A stretch of DNA of 57,074 nucleotides from Oscillospiraceae bacterium (GTDB lineage Bacteria > Bacillota > Clostridia > Oscillospirales > Oscillospiraceae), in contig JAAWQX010000012.1 in NCBI GenBank assembly GCA_022800755.1, forward strand, positions 1 through 57,074, given 5' to 3'. A program made the position numbers and the translations under genes. How positions within the stretch are numbered: the stretch's first letter is position 1; each line of letters starts with the position of its first letter. The notes under the pieces are model-generated. The model searched no databases. It was not told the DNA's origin and saw only the letters and a program-made list of their open reading frames with translations. Shown one piece after another: positions 1-8,920 of this stretch.

Positions 1-171
1 GCTTAACATAGAAATTTTTATTCATTTTGCCTTATATTTTACCATTGACAAACCTATAGCCGGCTGCTCCGTTTATTCTCCTGAAATCGCCGCTGGTTTT
101 GCCTGGAATGGTTGCGGATGGGTACGGTGTTTCCCTTGCTTCAAAAACCGTACACAGCGGCACACAGGCGT

Positions 172-534
172 TCACAGGTGCATCTGCGCTGTCACCTCGT
201 AGTAGTAGTCCAGCGCCTCACGAAACGGCCGGATGGTGTAGAGCAGGGTGCCGTTGCGTTTCTCACCGTCTTTTGTGGTGATGGTGGTCCGCTCGGTGTA
301 GATGAGACACTTGTCTTCCAAGCCCCGGACACTTTTTTGCACGGTGGTTTCGCTCATGCCGGTGGCGTTCCCGATGGTCTTGTAACTGGGATGACACTGG
401 TAGGTTTCCCGGTCTTCGCATCGGAGCAGGAAGGAGTACACGGCGAGCTCCCGGGGCTTCAGGCCGAGCAGGTAGATGTCGTTTGGCAGGGAAAAATAAT
501 TTGCCTTGTATGTATCTGTCCACCTGTTACTCAT
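172..534 (-). CDS. Helix-turn-helix domain protein (HTH_36 type, element-borne)
   Basis: A 120-residue protein beginning MSNRWTDTYKANYFSLPND. The middle (about 25-85) is a winged helix-turn-helix: 'LKPRELAVYSFLLRCED', then 'CHPSYKTIGNATGMSETTVQKSVRGLEDKGL'-like spacing typical of HTH_36 domains found in replication-initiator and regulator proteins of clostridial mobile elements. The start at 534 is favoured over an upstream in-frame codon by a GGAGGTG site just before it. It overlaps the end of the upstream gene by ATGA, so the two are translationally coupled. Likely a DNA-binding regulator or a replication-initiator fragment; no catalytic domain is present. Confidence 0.7.
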   Translation of the reverse strand: MSNRWTDTYKANYFSLPNDIYLLGLKPRELAVYSFLLRCEDRETYQCHPSYKTIGNATGMSETTVQKSVRGLEDKCLIYTERTTITTKDGEKRNGTLLYTIRPFREALDYYYEVTAQMHL

Positions 535-743
535 TTCGCACCTCCGTTGCTGTTGGTCTCCACCCACTGAATGAATTTTTCTTTCGGCACCACGATGCGG
601 TTGCCGATGTGCAGGGCAGGGAAGTCCGGTGCCCGCATGAGTTCATACCCGGTGGACGGTGACACGCCCAGGGCTTTGGCGACAGTTTCTGCGTTGAGGA
701 ACAACGGCAGTTCGTCGTAGGATTTGAATTCAGATACTTTCAT
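531..743 (-). CDS. Excisionase-like helix-turn-helix DNA-binding protein
   Basis: A 70-residue protein starting MKVSEFKSYDELPLFLNAET. The core 'NAETVAKALGVSPSTGYELM' followed by 'PALHIGNRIVVPKEKFIQWV' is the HTH_17 fold used by excisionases and small element regulators: a helix-turn-helix, then a beta wing ending in the signature positions before a final helix. The start at 743 has GAAGGA ahead of it; a longer frame running upstream to 923 lacks any family match before this Met. It is followed by an ATGA overlap with the HTH gene downstream, so the two form a small operon. Probable role is control of excision or of element genes. Confidence 0.7.
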   Translation of the reverse strand: MKVSEFKSYDELPLFLNAETVAKALGVSPSTGYELMRAPDFPALHIGNRIVVPKEKFIQWVETNSNGGAK

Positions 744-923
744 TTGATTCCTTCTTTCAAAATATTGTTGCCACGCACCGTACTGCTTCCTGTCCCGGAC
801 TTGCACCGCAACGTCTTCCCTCTGTCGGTGCGCTCTTTCGTGTTGCGAAGTCCCGGCGCACTTCCCCCAGAGGAGTATCCTCTCCGATGGTGGGTATTCA
901 GTTTTCAAGGTTCTCATTTTCAT

Positions 924-939
924 CTATCGTCGACGATAG
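924..939. promoter_or_regulatory. Perfect 16-bp palindrome, candidate operator
   Basis: CTATCGTCGACGATAG is its own reverse complement. It lies 69 bases before the DUF6076 start and upstream of the divergent HTH pair, the expected place for a shared operator. Binding protein unknown; one of the two HTH proteins is the natural candidate. Confidence 0.45.
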
Positions 940-1007
940 TTTTATGATAGAATGTCTTTACGGGAACTTACATCAGGAAGTGATCTTTTTTGGAGGGAGT
1001 GTCGCAT

Positions 1008-2240
1008 ATGGCTTATGGCGGTTCTCAACTGTTTCTGACAGAGGCGGACAGCGGTCGTTTCTCTGTCGTGCTCCATTACGGAAACGGAGCAGTGGAGCGT
1101 TTGTCCGCCGCCACGCCTGCCGAACTCTTGATCGCCGCTTCGGAGATCGACTACACGGATTACCGCCGGGAGGTCCAACGGTTGGGGGACGAACATCCTC
1201 TGTTTGAGCCGAAACTGGATATCCCTGTTGCCGACTTGGAGGACTTCGTTGCAGAGGCGCTTCTTCTTCCTTCTATGCTTCAAGAACGGGATCCGGTGAG
1301 CTTTTTCTTGTTAGGGGAGTTGCTTCACCAGTGTTTACAGATGCAGGACGACGGTTCTGCATCCTTCCTGCTGACGGCCGGATATCAGATCCTCCGGGTC
1401 TTGCAGGAACCGTTTCGTGTACAGACCTTCCTGCGAAATGTCTTGGAGGTGACCTTTGACGGTATGGAGCGGGCCAGCCAGCAGGAGCGGTTTGAGAAGC
1501 TGAAGCGAACTCATCCCGATGTGGCTCAAATCTGTGACCCTGCGTCATTGGACAGTGTGCCGGAGGGTCAGCGTGTCTTTGCGGTCCGCAATCTCTTTGA
1601 CCTTTATCTTCTGGAATTGGCGCTGTACTTCCGGCAGGACAAACAACGTATTGCTCGGTGCGACTACTGCTGGCGTTACTTTATCCCGAAAACAAAAAAG
1701 GCCACCCGGTACTGTGACCGGGTGACCGATGGGCAGAGCTGTAAGCAACGAGGAGCGAATCTCACTCGTCTGGAAGCTGTCGCGCAGGATGAGGCTTTGT
1801 TGATTTGTAAAAAGTTGCGGGATCGAATGTACGCCCGTCTGCTTCGGTGGGAGGATGTCCATCCCAGCGAAAGAGATAGGCTCATCCCCATGAGCTATGA
1901 ACAGTTTGAGGTCTGGAGTGAGAACGCGCGTCTCGCGCGAATGGAATACCTAAGGGGCGAGCTCAGCGCTGAAGCGTTTCTGAGAAAAATCGATATCACT
2001 CATGAACTGAAAAGTTACGAGTCAGGGAAGGCGGAGTTGCTGGAAATAGAAACAGTCTGGCAGCGGCGTGTGGCGGGACATTGGGACTTTGACCCGGAGA
2101 TATTCTACCCAGGAACAATGATGTTTCTCGATTTGACTCCCGGCAAGGAAAACGAATGGGAAACCCTCACCGGGGATGACCTTCGTCGGCAAGATCAGAA
2201 GGGACACCAGAGCCTGCGGGAAAAATATGGAAAAGGATAG
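1008..2240 (+). CDS. DUF6076-family protein with Cys-rich zinc-finger-like motif
   Basis: A 410-residue cytoplasmic protein of unknown function. Residues 218-245 carry four cysteines, C218-x2-C221 then C236 and C245, within 'CDYCWRYFIPKTKKATRYC', which looks like the CxxC...YC(D/S)...C finger seen in CGNR-type and DUF6076 proteins and would suit one zinc ion. The N-terminal 200 residues are helical and lack a signal peptide. ATG 1008 is chosen because GGAGGGAG sits eight bases before it; a TTG at 990 lies ahead of that site. A strong terminator follows directly. Such proteins recur in clostridial mobile elements; the function is not known. Family call is from memory of the motif, not a search. 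Confidence 0.65.
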   Translation: MAYGGSQLFLTEADSGRFSVVLHYGNGAVERLSAATPAELLIAASEIDYTDYRREVQRLGDEHPLFEPKLDIPVADLEDFVAEALLLPSMLQERDPVSFFLLGELLHQCLQMQDDGSASFLLTAGYQILRVLQEPFRVQTFLRNVLEVTFDGMERASQQERFEKLKRTHPDVAQICDPASLDSVPEGQRVFAVRNLFDLYLLELALYFRQDKQRIARCDYCWRYFIPKTKKATRYCDRVTDGQSCKQRGANLTRLEAVAQDEALLICKKLRDRMYARLLRWEDVHPSERDRLIPMSYEQFEVWSENARLARMEYLRGELSAEAFLRKIDITHELKSYESGKAELLEIETVWQRRVAGHWDFDPEIFYPGTMMFLDLTPGKENEWETLTGDDLRRQDQKGHQSLREKYGKG

Positions 2241-2251
2241 TCATACAATCA

Positions 2252-2284
2252 AAAACTCCGGGAGCAATTTGCTCCCGGAGTTTT
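2252..2284 (+). terminator. Rho-independent terminator after the DUF6076 gene
   Basis: Stem AAAACTCCGGGAGC / GCTCCCGGAGTTTT with loop AATTT. Its T-tract runs straight into direct repeat copy 1. Confidence 0.85.
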
Positions 2285-2311
2285 CTTTGTTTATAGCGGT
2301 GTAGAAATTGG
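2281..2311 (+). repeat. Direct repeat copy 1 (cassette boundary)
   Basis: Starts TTTTCTTTGTTTATAGCG and continues for 31 bases that match copy 2 (8890-8920) at 30 of 31 positions. Weaker similarity continues for about 25 further bases. It marks the left edge of the defence operon. Confidence 0.8.
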
Positions 2312-2353
2312 TGATGGTTAGGGAAACTTCTAAAAATACATTACGATTTTGAC

Positions 2354-3289
2354 CTAAAAATCATCTAGTTTCTTTTTCCAGTCACTTTCAGGAATCTGCC
2401 GTTTTTCAGTTAGATCTAGTTTATAAGTGAGATCAGAGACGCAATTTGGTATTTCAACAAAAGGATTAATCTCTTTTGCATTATAAATCTCAATGGACTT
2501 AACTGAAAACTTTTTGTTATCTGCATCAACAGGCGAAATACGTTTCTTTTCTCGCTCAACATTCAACGCAAAATTATAATTGTTATAGTGATGAGGATCT
2601 TCCTGCATACTGACTATTAACTGATTAAGTGTATTTCCAGAGCAACTTTCCTCAATGCAGATAACAACTAAATAGTTTTGATCAGAATTAAAGAGTTGTG
2701 CATGCTTAATAGTTACTTCTTCGTCAACAGTTGCAGTCGTCTTAACTTCGATATTTTTAGTTCCCATTGAGATATCATACTTGTCTGAACTACCACCTTT
2801 ATGCCATCGATCAGACAAATCAACTAATGTCGTTTGGCATAGGTATTTTATAAATGAAAGTTCACCATATAAGCCGACTAAATTCTTATATTGCTGCTCC
2901 TTTGGATCTTGAAACAACTCGTTCAAAGAAAAAAAGAATCTTACAAAAGATTTCCCCTCCATGAATTCGGTATGTGAAATACATAGGTTCACAAAAGATT
3001 CCAAGTTATTCTCATCATATCCTTTGTCTGTTGGCAAGAATTCCAGTACGTTATATTTTCCTGAAGAAAACGTTTGATTATTTTTGAATGAATGAATTTC
3101 AATATCTGTGGTAAGCAATAAATAATCGGTCAACAAACTTCTGTGGTCGATATTCTCGAAATTATATACCAAATATAGAAGATGACCATTTGTAACAAAG
3201 AAACCTGTGTTTTCCGACAGTTTTCTGACTAGGTATATGGCACCATCTTTGGGAACTGTATTTAATGCATTTTTTATTGCTATAAGCAT
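2354..3289 (-). CDS. PD-(D/E)XK nuclease-fold protein (DUF4420-like)
   Basis: A 311-residue protein, last gene of the four-gene operon and the likely DNA-cutting subunit. Catalytic signature: E143 in 'GLYGELSFIKYL', D172 in 'KYDI', and E181-V-K183 in 'NIEVKT', i.e. the E...D...ExK layout of the PD-(D/E)XK superfamily as seen in DUF4420 proteins. No signal peptide or membrane segment. It starts one base after the Z1 gene stop, so translation is coupled. The same family partners MORC-like and Z1 ATPases in restriction systems described by Iyer, Abhiman and Aravind (2008). Low GC compared with the flanking chromosome supports horizontal origin. Confidence 0.8.
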   Translation of the reverse strand: MLIAIKNALNTVPKDGAIYLVRKLSENTGFFVTNGHLLYLVYNFENIDHRSLLTDYLLLTTDIEIHSFKNNQTFSSGKYNVLEFLPTDKGYDENNLESFVNLCISHTEFMEGKSFVRFFFSLNELFQDPKEQQYKNLVGLYGELSFIKYLCQTTLVDLSDRWHKGGSSDKYDISMGTKNIEVKTTATVDEEVTIKHAQLFNSDQNYLVVICIEESCSGNTLNQLIVSMQEDPHHYNNYNFALNVEREKKRISPVDADNKKFSVKSIEIYNAKEINPFVEIPNCVSDLTYKLDLTEKRQIPESDWKKKLDDF

Positions 3290-3290
3290 C

Positions 3291-5432
3291 TTAATTCCCC
3301 TTTATGAAATATGTTTTTTCTTTGGGAATGTATATCGCAAACATATATTGCATTTTTTCAGTTAGCGGATGGGATTTATCCTCGCCAGGAACAATTTTAT
3401 GTACTTGAATATTAATTTGGTTTTTGTCAATTAAAACGCTGCTATCGCCCTCATATGTTATTCTTTCAGCGACGATGGAATCGGCACCTTGCTGTAAGGC
3501 TTTGATTCTAAAACTTTGTTTATAAATACTGCGGTAGCGAGGATTTTTCTCATCACCAATTAGTATTACCGGAATGTTATCCTGACCCAACAAATCGATT
3601 AATGCTTTCTTTTGGAAGGGGTCATAATCAAAAGTTCCCTGAATTACATTTAGTAACTCCTTTAATGTATTTGTATCAAAGTAGGCGTATTTTCCGGTAA
3701 CATTCCCAACTCTACTTCCAGCCGTAGTGACCTTCCACTGAATAGATTCAAATAACCTTTCAAGTTCCGCATTATTCTTGACAATTTTCTCGTTGTCATT
3801 AACCAGGTATTTCTGCTTAATCCATCTATTTTTAAATGATACTTTCTTATATTTTACACGCTGTTTGTTGGTTGGATTTTGTTTCGTATTCTCTGACTGG
3901 ATAAGGATATCATCAATTGATAGTGTGCCATTTTCTACATCTGCAAATTGATCCCATAAATCTTCTTCAATTTCGGCTAAATTGGTAAACTCTTGAGCTA
4001 TCTCTGCGGTAGTGAATATTTTGCATAAATCTATGTACTTACTGCGGTAACCAAACCAACGAGCTCTTTGCAAGTTGGTATCCATATTGCCTCCGTTAGT
4101 TGCCCATCGAGTAAAATAAGTAGTTACTAAATTAGAAAATGTTAGTCCTCGTTGCAACAAGTCTCCTCCAATGTAGATTTTATGCCATTTCAGGTTTTCA
4201 TTACCTTGTGTAGTTTTGCCAACACTATTTTTGAGAATCACTTTTGTTTTCTTAACTACATTGGCGATCTCAGCCTTAATGTCATTAAAAACGAATTCAC
4301 TCTTAATTACACCCGATACATTTTTATTGAAACATGCCTCTAGAACTGAAAGATATCTTACCATATCTTCGTCCTCATATACAAATGACGCTTTCATGCT
4401 TTTTATGTAACTCTCGATATGGGTGTATATGCTGCTGTGCTGAGAAACTTCACGAAACGTGTGTATGATCATATCGCTGTATCGGTCTTTTTGAGTCTCC
4501 GCTTTTTTACGTTTAATTGCACTAGCAACGATAAAATAATTCACTGCATCCCAGAGAGATTCCGGAATATTGCCATTTGCCAACTCTTCATGATCTTCTT
4601 CGGAAACTAATTGTACAATTTCATTTTCGTACAGGTGATATATTTGAGCACCATTATATCCTCTTCCTGGTTGAATTAAACGAATGGAATCCGGGCGCAA
4701 GGCACTCCAATCGTCAAGAAATATGTTAGCGTGCGGGGTAGCGGTTACCGATAAATACATTGGATCCTCGAGTAACTCTTTCATATCAACAATCTCTTTG
4801 TATGTTGCTGAAGAATCTTTTATTTTATCTTTGGCGTTATTCAAACTAGCTTGATCACCTTCATCATCAATGATAAAGGCCTTAAATTCAGATTTGTCCA
4901 ATCTCCTGAGTAGTGAATTAATCTTTTTTAATGCGACTGGACGTTTCATTGAAACAAAAATGACTGGTTTATTGTTTTCCAGAAGGTCTGTCATTATTTC
5001 ATCATCAATGCTTAAAATTTGGTTGCTGTCATCTGTGGTAAAGATGGCGGGAGCGTTATTATCATACGTTATTTCCCCAGTAGCATCAAATGTCATTCTA
5101 AATCTATCAGTAGTCTGTTTCAATAAACTTGTATCATATCCCCCATAGATCACAAGGATGTTATACCCATTGTCAAAGGCAAGTGCAGTTAAAAGTTCCA
5201 AATTAGAAGTTTTACCAGATTGAACCTTACCAACAAGCAATACGTTATTGTTCTTCTGAGGAGATGCAAGTTGGTAGTGGATTTCTTTATATGTTTCTAC
5301 AATATTTTCCACAATGTTGTCGGCACCGTTTTTTCCATACGCGTCAATGTGTTTTTTATTTACCGAATTAAAATAGTTCCCAAATTTTATGGACAGTTCC
5401 ATGCCATGTTCTGAGATTCTATATTTTTCCAT
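3291..5432 (-). CDS. Z1-domain superfamily-II-like ATPase
   Basis: A 713-residue protein. Walker A is 'GKVQSGKTS' (68-76); Walker B is in 'IIDDEGDQAS'; a helicase motif III equivalent 'SVTATPHANIF' follows. The Z1 signature comes later as 'IYIGGDLLQRGLTF' and 'TNLQRARWFGYR', including the arginines expected at motif VI. This is the Z1 family: a nucleic-acid-dependent ATPase found with MORC/MutL-like ATPases and C5 methyltransferases in restriction-modification loci. It probably translocates on or remodels DNA so the nuclease can act. Three bases separate it from the MORC gene and one base from the nuclease gene. Confidence 0.9.
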   Translation of the reverse strand: MEKYRISEHGMELSIKFGNYFNSVNKKHIDAYGKNGADNIVENIVETYKEIHYQLASPQKNNNVLLVGKVQSGKTSNLELLTALAFDNGYNILVIYGGYDTSLLKQTTDRFRMTFDATGEITYDNNAPAIFTTDDSNQILSIDDEIMTDLLENNKPVIFVSMKRPVALKKINSLLRRLDKSEFKAFIIDDEGDQASLNNAKDKIKDSSATYKEIVDMKELLEDPMYLSVTATPHANIFLDDWSALRPDSIRLIQPGRGYNGAQIYHLYENEIVQLVSEEDHEELANGNIPESLWDAVNYFIVASAIKRKKAETQKDRYSDMIIHTFREVSQHSSIYTHIESYIKSMKASFVYEDEDMVRYLSVLEACFNKNVSGVIKSEFVFNDIKAEIANVVKKTKVILKNSVGKTTQGNENLKWHKIYIGGDLLQRGLTFSNLVTTYFTRWATNGGNMDTNLQRARWFGYRSKYIDLCKIFTTAEIAQEFTNLAEIEEDLWDQFADVENGTLSIDDILIQSENTKQNPTNKQRVKYKKVSFKNRWIKQKYLVNDNEKIVKNNAELERLFESIQWKVTTAGSRVGNVTGKYAYFDTNTLKELLNVIQGTFDYDPFQKKALIDLLGQDNIPVILIGDEKNPRYRSIYKQSFRIKALQQGADSIVAERITYEGDSSVLIDKNQINIQVHKIVPGEDKSHPLTEKMQYMFAIYIPKEKTYFIKGN

Positions 5433-5435
5433 GCA

Positions 5436-7046
5436 TTAGCCCTCCGAAACTGTTGACAAAAACTCGTTCATTTTATGTCGTATTGTTGCGGCTGGAATAT
5501 ATCCCTCTTTATTAGAAATTAACTTTGCTTGCTGTTCTGCAACAACGAAAGAAATGACAAATTTCTCCAGAACGATTTTAAAATCTTCGTTATTTGAATA
5601 AGGTTTGAAAAAAGGATGGTTGATATTAATTTTTATACTAATTTCCTGCCCATCTTCAGACTCGTCAACGTTTATCCAGTATGTGTTAGTTCCGATAGAC
5701 CACTCTACAACAAAGTCTTTTTTGACAACCTCATTAATTTGAATCGGATATGTTCTTCTAGTACCTACAATCTTTTCGGCAATATTATTTGTGTCATGCA
5801 AGTATTCCTCAAATTGAGCAATTTCACTACCAACTGTATGAGGGGAATAGGATTGGGAAGTGTTATCAACAGAACCAAGGTTTGTAATAGACAGTGCCTG
5901 TGTAAAAGGCTGAACGCTTTTCTGCACGGCAGTAGATGACTCTTGAGAAAACTCTTCTTCCTTCGCTCTTTCTTTGTTCGTCATTTTAGCAATGTCTATG
6001 TACTCTTGAATACTTTCTTTTAATGCATCAAGAAACGCGTTTTCCAAGCCATCGTCCCATACAAAACCGTCTTTTGCTTGGTTAACGGGGAAATCGTCTA
6101 GATCTAGTTCACCAAAAAGCTTATGGGAGATAGGGCTCTGCGCCTGATGAAAAATATATTCAGGTTTATAGTTTTGGTCTTCTCCTCCTATTACAACACG
6201 ATTACGTCTAAACAGAGCGAAGCCAGCCTTACCAAAACCACCATTTGCCAAGATGCCAATAAAACCCTTAACATGATGAGATTGACCGTCGAAATCAAAC
6301 TTAAAATTAAGTTCTTTCCTCCATGTTTTCCCTCTGAACTTCAAACAATCGTACCCATCAAAATGAAGCGGGATATCATTGAACCAGATATTGACTTTTC
6401 CTGAGTTCAAATCACGCCGATACATACTTTCAAGTAACTGAATGATTTTTCCCTTTGTTCGTGAGGCGTCAATTTTTTTGGTTACATCTTTTATGGTAAT
6501 TGTTGTGCCGTGTTCATTCTCATCACACAACTCTCTCTTGATTTTAACAGTGTTGGCTTTTTTCTCTTTTAATTCCTTAATGTTAACTTCTGTAATGTAT
6601 TTATTGGGCGAACCCAGTTGTGTGCTTGTTACTGACCATATGTTCCCAAACCAACTTGCAGCGGTTTTCAGTCCCATTCCGAATTCATTTCTTCCACCCT
6701 GATTTTTCGGCTTAGAATCTAGCAAAACGGCTCGAGAAAAGTCTTCCAATTCCATACCATATGCATCATCAGCAACTGTCAAAATATTGTTTACAAAGTC
6801 ATAATTAATTCGTACAGTTATGGATGAAATTCCGCTTGATTTCATATCTTGTTCATTAGAGTAAAAAGATTCAGTAGAATTATCTACAAATTCCGCTATT
6901 GCGTACCATGCCTTATAATTCAAACGAGAGAAGACCCCTAACACACTTGCCTGGGGCTGAATATTTAGTTCGTAATCGCCATCTTCCGTAGGCGTAATGC
7001 TTTTCTGTTTATTGAAGAACTCTTCAAAATTAAACTTTGTTACCAT
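5436..7046 (-). CDS. MORC/MutL-like GHKL ATPase of the restriction operon
   Basis: A 536-residue protein with an N-terminal GHKL ATPase domain. The N box is 'AIAEFVDNSTES' (E52, N56), the G1 motif is 'DDAYGM' (93-98) and the G2 motif is 'GGRNEFGMGLKTAASW' (about 117-132). These match prokaryotic MORC-type ATPases, which are thought to clamp DNA through ATP-driven dimerisation. The C-terminal part (about 330-536) has no domain I recognise. It overlaps the methyltransferase gene by 17 bases and precedes the Z1 gene by three. Not MutL itself: the C-terminal endonuclease and MutS-interaction regions are absent and the genetic context is restriction-like. Confidence 0.88.
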   Translation of the reverse strand: MVTKFNFEEFFNKQKSITPTEDGDYELNIQPQASVLGVFSRLNYKAWYAIAEFVDNSTESFYSNEQDMKSSGISSITVRINYDFVNNILTVADDAYGMELEDFSRAVLLDSKPKNQGGRNEFGMGLKTAASWFGNIWSVTSTQLGSPNKYITEVNIKELKEKKANTVKIKRELCDENEHGTTITIKDVTKKIDASRTKGKIIQLLESMYRRDLNSGKVNIWFNDIPLHFDGYDCLKFRGKTWRKELNFKFDFDGQSHHVKGFIGILANGGFGKAGFALFRRNRVVIGGEDQNYKPEYIFHQAQSPISHKLFGELDLDDFPVNQAKDGFVWDDGLENAFLDALKESIQEYIDIAKMTNKERAKEEEFSQESSTAVQKSVQPFTQALSITNLGSVDNTSQSYSPHTVGSEIAQFEEYLHDTNNIAEKIVGTRRTYPIQINEVVKKDFVVEWSIGTNTYWINVDESEDGQEISIKININHPFFKPYSNNEDFKIVLEKFVISFVVAEQQAKLISNKEGYIPAATIRHKMNEFLSTVSEG

Positions 7047-8475
7047 TCAATTCACCATCCCATCCATCATTAGCCAATGCAAATAGGCTTTCGCCTAAGA
7101 TTTTTAGCACACGAACATTAACGGAGTTGCCCAGTTGCCTATACCGAATAGCGTCAGTCCCCTGAAACTTAAAACCACCATGGAAACTCTGCAGATTTGC
7201 AGCTTCTCTTGGTGTCAGTCTTCTAAAATGATTTTTGCTTCTGTCCCAAATTATTGGTGTATTCACCATTGCAACAAGTGACGGGTAAAATGTAGGGCGT
7301 TTCGCACGAATACCAGATTGCCGGATTTGGATTAAACAATCATGAATATCTGTGACGTCTGTTCCGCAGTTCCATTCGAATTTTTTATAAAGTTTAATTC
7401 TATTGAGCATATCGTACGTTTGTACCCAATTATCAATAAACTCTCTATTATCAAGGTAGAGTTTTCTGTTGTGTCGCAAGAAATTTTGCTTCCATGACGG
7501 CATCTCATCGTATCCTTGAGATCGGAATACTTCATTATCATCATCTACACCTACGCCGAAACTGTCAATCCAAATTGGATAGCCAATTACCTTGATTTTG
7601 GTTCCAATTCTAAACTTATCCCATGCCAAAATCATCAGTTCCTGTTCCTCTGAAACCACATAAGTGTCATCAACCTCATCTTCAAGGATTGTCCATGCAT
7701 CTCCCATCTTGCATTTTTTGAAGTGTTTTTCCAACTGTAAATCTGTTTTATGAATAAAACCATTAGTTAGAATTCTTTCGTTTCGTATATCTTTTCGAAT
7801 TCCCAGGATATATACACGTTCTCGTATTTGAGGAATTCCAAAGTCAGAAGGAGAGAGTATGATTGGCTTTTCGGTGATATAAAAGTTACGCTGCATCAAT
7901 TCTGTAGTAATGATATCCCAATTTTCAGTTTTGTCTGCCAAGTTCCGAACATTTTCGAGGATAATAAACTTTACCTCGGGGTGTGCATCAAGAATATCCA
8001 TGATGGTATAAAATAGATTGCCTCTAGTTTTATCCTGGAACCCTTTCTGTGCGCCAGCTTTACTAAAGGGCTGGCAGGGGAATCCCGCGCACAAAACATC
8101 AAAAGGTGCAATCGTTGTTGGATCTATCTTTGTTACATCACCACGGATATCTTTTTCTTCGGTATGATAATTGAGGCGATATGTTTTTCTACATTCTTCG
8201 TTAATCTCAGCTGCCATGACGCACTCGCCGCCAAGATATCTCATTGCTTGGTGAAAACCGCCAATGCCCGCAAACAAATCAATGAATCTAAATCGCGCTT
8301 TAGTGGAGGTATCTTTATTTGAACGTCGGTCCTCCGGTTTTTTTGCATTTTCAGGGATTAGCCATTTATTTGACTTACGCACAGCACCTTCGACACGACC
8401 TTGCTTACAGAGTGTGGTAACCCATGTAACGGAGACACCCCATTTTTGGGCGATATCTTTTGTTGTCAAAAACAT
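7030..8475 (-). CDS. DNA (cytosine-5-)-methyltransferase with N-terminal HTH
   Basis: A 481-residue protein, first gene of the operon. Residues 1-50 form a helix-turn-helix ('TTKDIAQKWGVSVTWVT'). The methyltransferase follows with motif I 'FIDLFAGIGGF' (64-74), motif IV 'GFPCQPFSKAG' with catalytic C134, motif VI 'ENVRNL' (E174), motif VIII 'RERVYILGIRKD' and motif X 'YRQLGNSVN' near the C-terminus. It methylates cytosine in host DNA to protect it from the partner nuclease; the target site cannot be read from sequence. ATG 8475 is preferred over GTG 8484 because AAGGTG sits about ten bases ahead of it. The HTH may let the enzyme repress its own operon, as in M.SsoII-type enzymes (inference). 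Confidence 0.93.
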   Translation of the reverse strand: MFLTTKDIAQKWGVSVTWVTTLCKQGRVEGAVRKSNKWLIPENAKKPEDRRSNKDTSTKARFRFIDLFAGIGGFHQAMRYLGGECVMAAEINEECRKTYRLNYHTEEKDIRGDVTKIDPTTIAPFDVLCAGFPCQPFSKAGAQKGFQDKTRGNLFYTIMDILDAHPEVKFIILENVRNLADKTENWDIITTELMQRNFYITEKPIILSPSDFGIPQIRERVYILGIRKDIRNERILTNGFIHKTDLQLEKHFKKCKMGDAWTILEDEVDDTYVVSEEQELMILAWDKFRIGTKIKVIGYPIWIDSFGVGVDDDNEVFRSQGYDEMPSWKQNFLRHNRKLYLDNREFIDNWVQTYDMLNRIKLYKKFEWNCGTDVTDIHDCLIQIRQSGIRAKRPTFYPSLVAMVNTPIIWDRSKNHFRRLTPREAANLQSFHGGFKFQGTDAIRYRQLGNSVNVRVLKILGESLFALANDGWDGELNGNKV

Positions 8476-8554
8476 GTTTCTCACTCACCTTGTCTCAACT
8501 TATAGAAAACTTTGTGGTTTGTATGGGCATCACCGAATAACGAAAACACTGTGT

Positions 8555-8590
8555 ATAGTATTCAAAACCCATAGTATCTCCATGTACTAT
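8555..8590. promoter_or_regulatory. ATAGTA half-site cluster, candidate operator
   Basis: ATAGTA at 8555 and 8571 and the inverted TACTAT at 8585, the last two forming an inverted repeat with an 8-base spacer. Located 80-115 bases upstream of the methyltransferase start. A binding site for the enzyme's own HTH domain is plausible but not shown. Confidence 0.35.
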
Positions 8591-8701
8591 CTTGCACTAG
8601 CGGATTATGATAGTTAAGACGGCAAGCATTTGTATTTCAATGGGTTGGTTTAGAGTGCGTTAATTGCCCTTCTTACAGTTTGATGATTTTGCATCGTTGT
8701 A

Positions 8702-8730
8702 CAAAAATGCCCTGCGGATTGGCAGGGCAT
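8702..8730 (-). terminator. Terminator-like hairpin downstream of the DUF6809 gene
   Basis: Stem ATGCCCTGC / GCAGGGCAT with a 6-base loop; on the minus strand it is followed by TTTTTG. It would stop transcripts from the DUF6809 gene before the defence operon. Confidence 0.6.
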
Positions 8731-8889
8731 CTGTTCTATGGACATGTACTGCCAAGCCTATTCCAACACTGACAGCGTTGTTTATAATGATAGCATATTT
8801 TGCCAAAGGAAGCAAGAAAATGATATATCTACACGATTTATGCCTATACGGGAGTATCACCCTAGAGAACTGGCAGAGCGGGGGAGCAT

Positions 8890-8920
8890 TTTTCTTTGTT
8901 TATAGCGGCGTAGAAATTGG
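8890..8920 (+). repeat. Direct repeat copy 2 (cassette boundary)
   Basis: Thirty of 31 bases equal copy 1. It is preceded by GGGGGAGCA, which looks like half of a terminator stem without its partner, as if recombination had joined two different flanks at the T-tract. Confidence 0.8.

Noticed and set aside
5436-7046. MutL mismatch-repair protein
   Set aside because: Shares the GHKL ATPase but lacks the MutL C-terminal region, and its neighbours are Z1, methyltransferase and nuclease genes rather than mutS.
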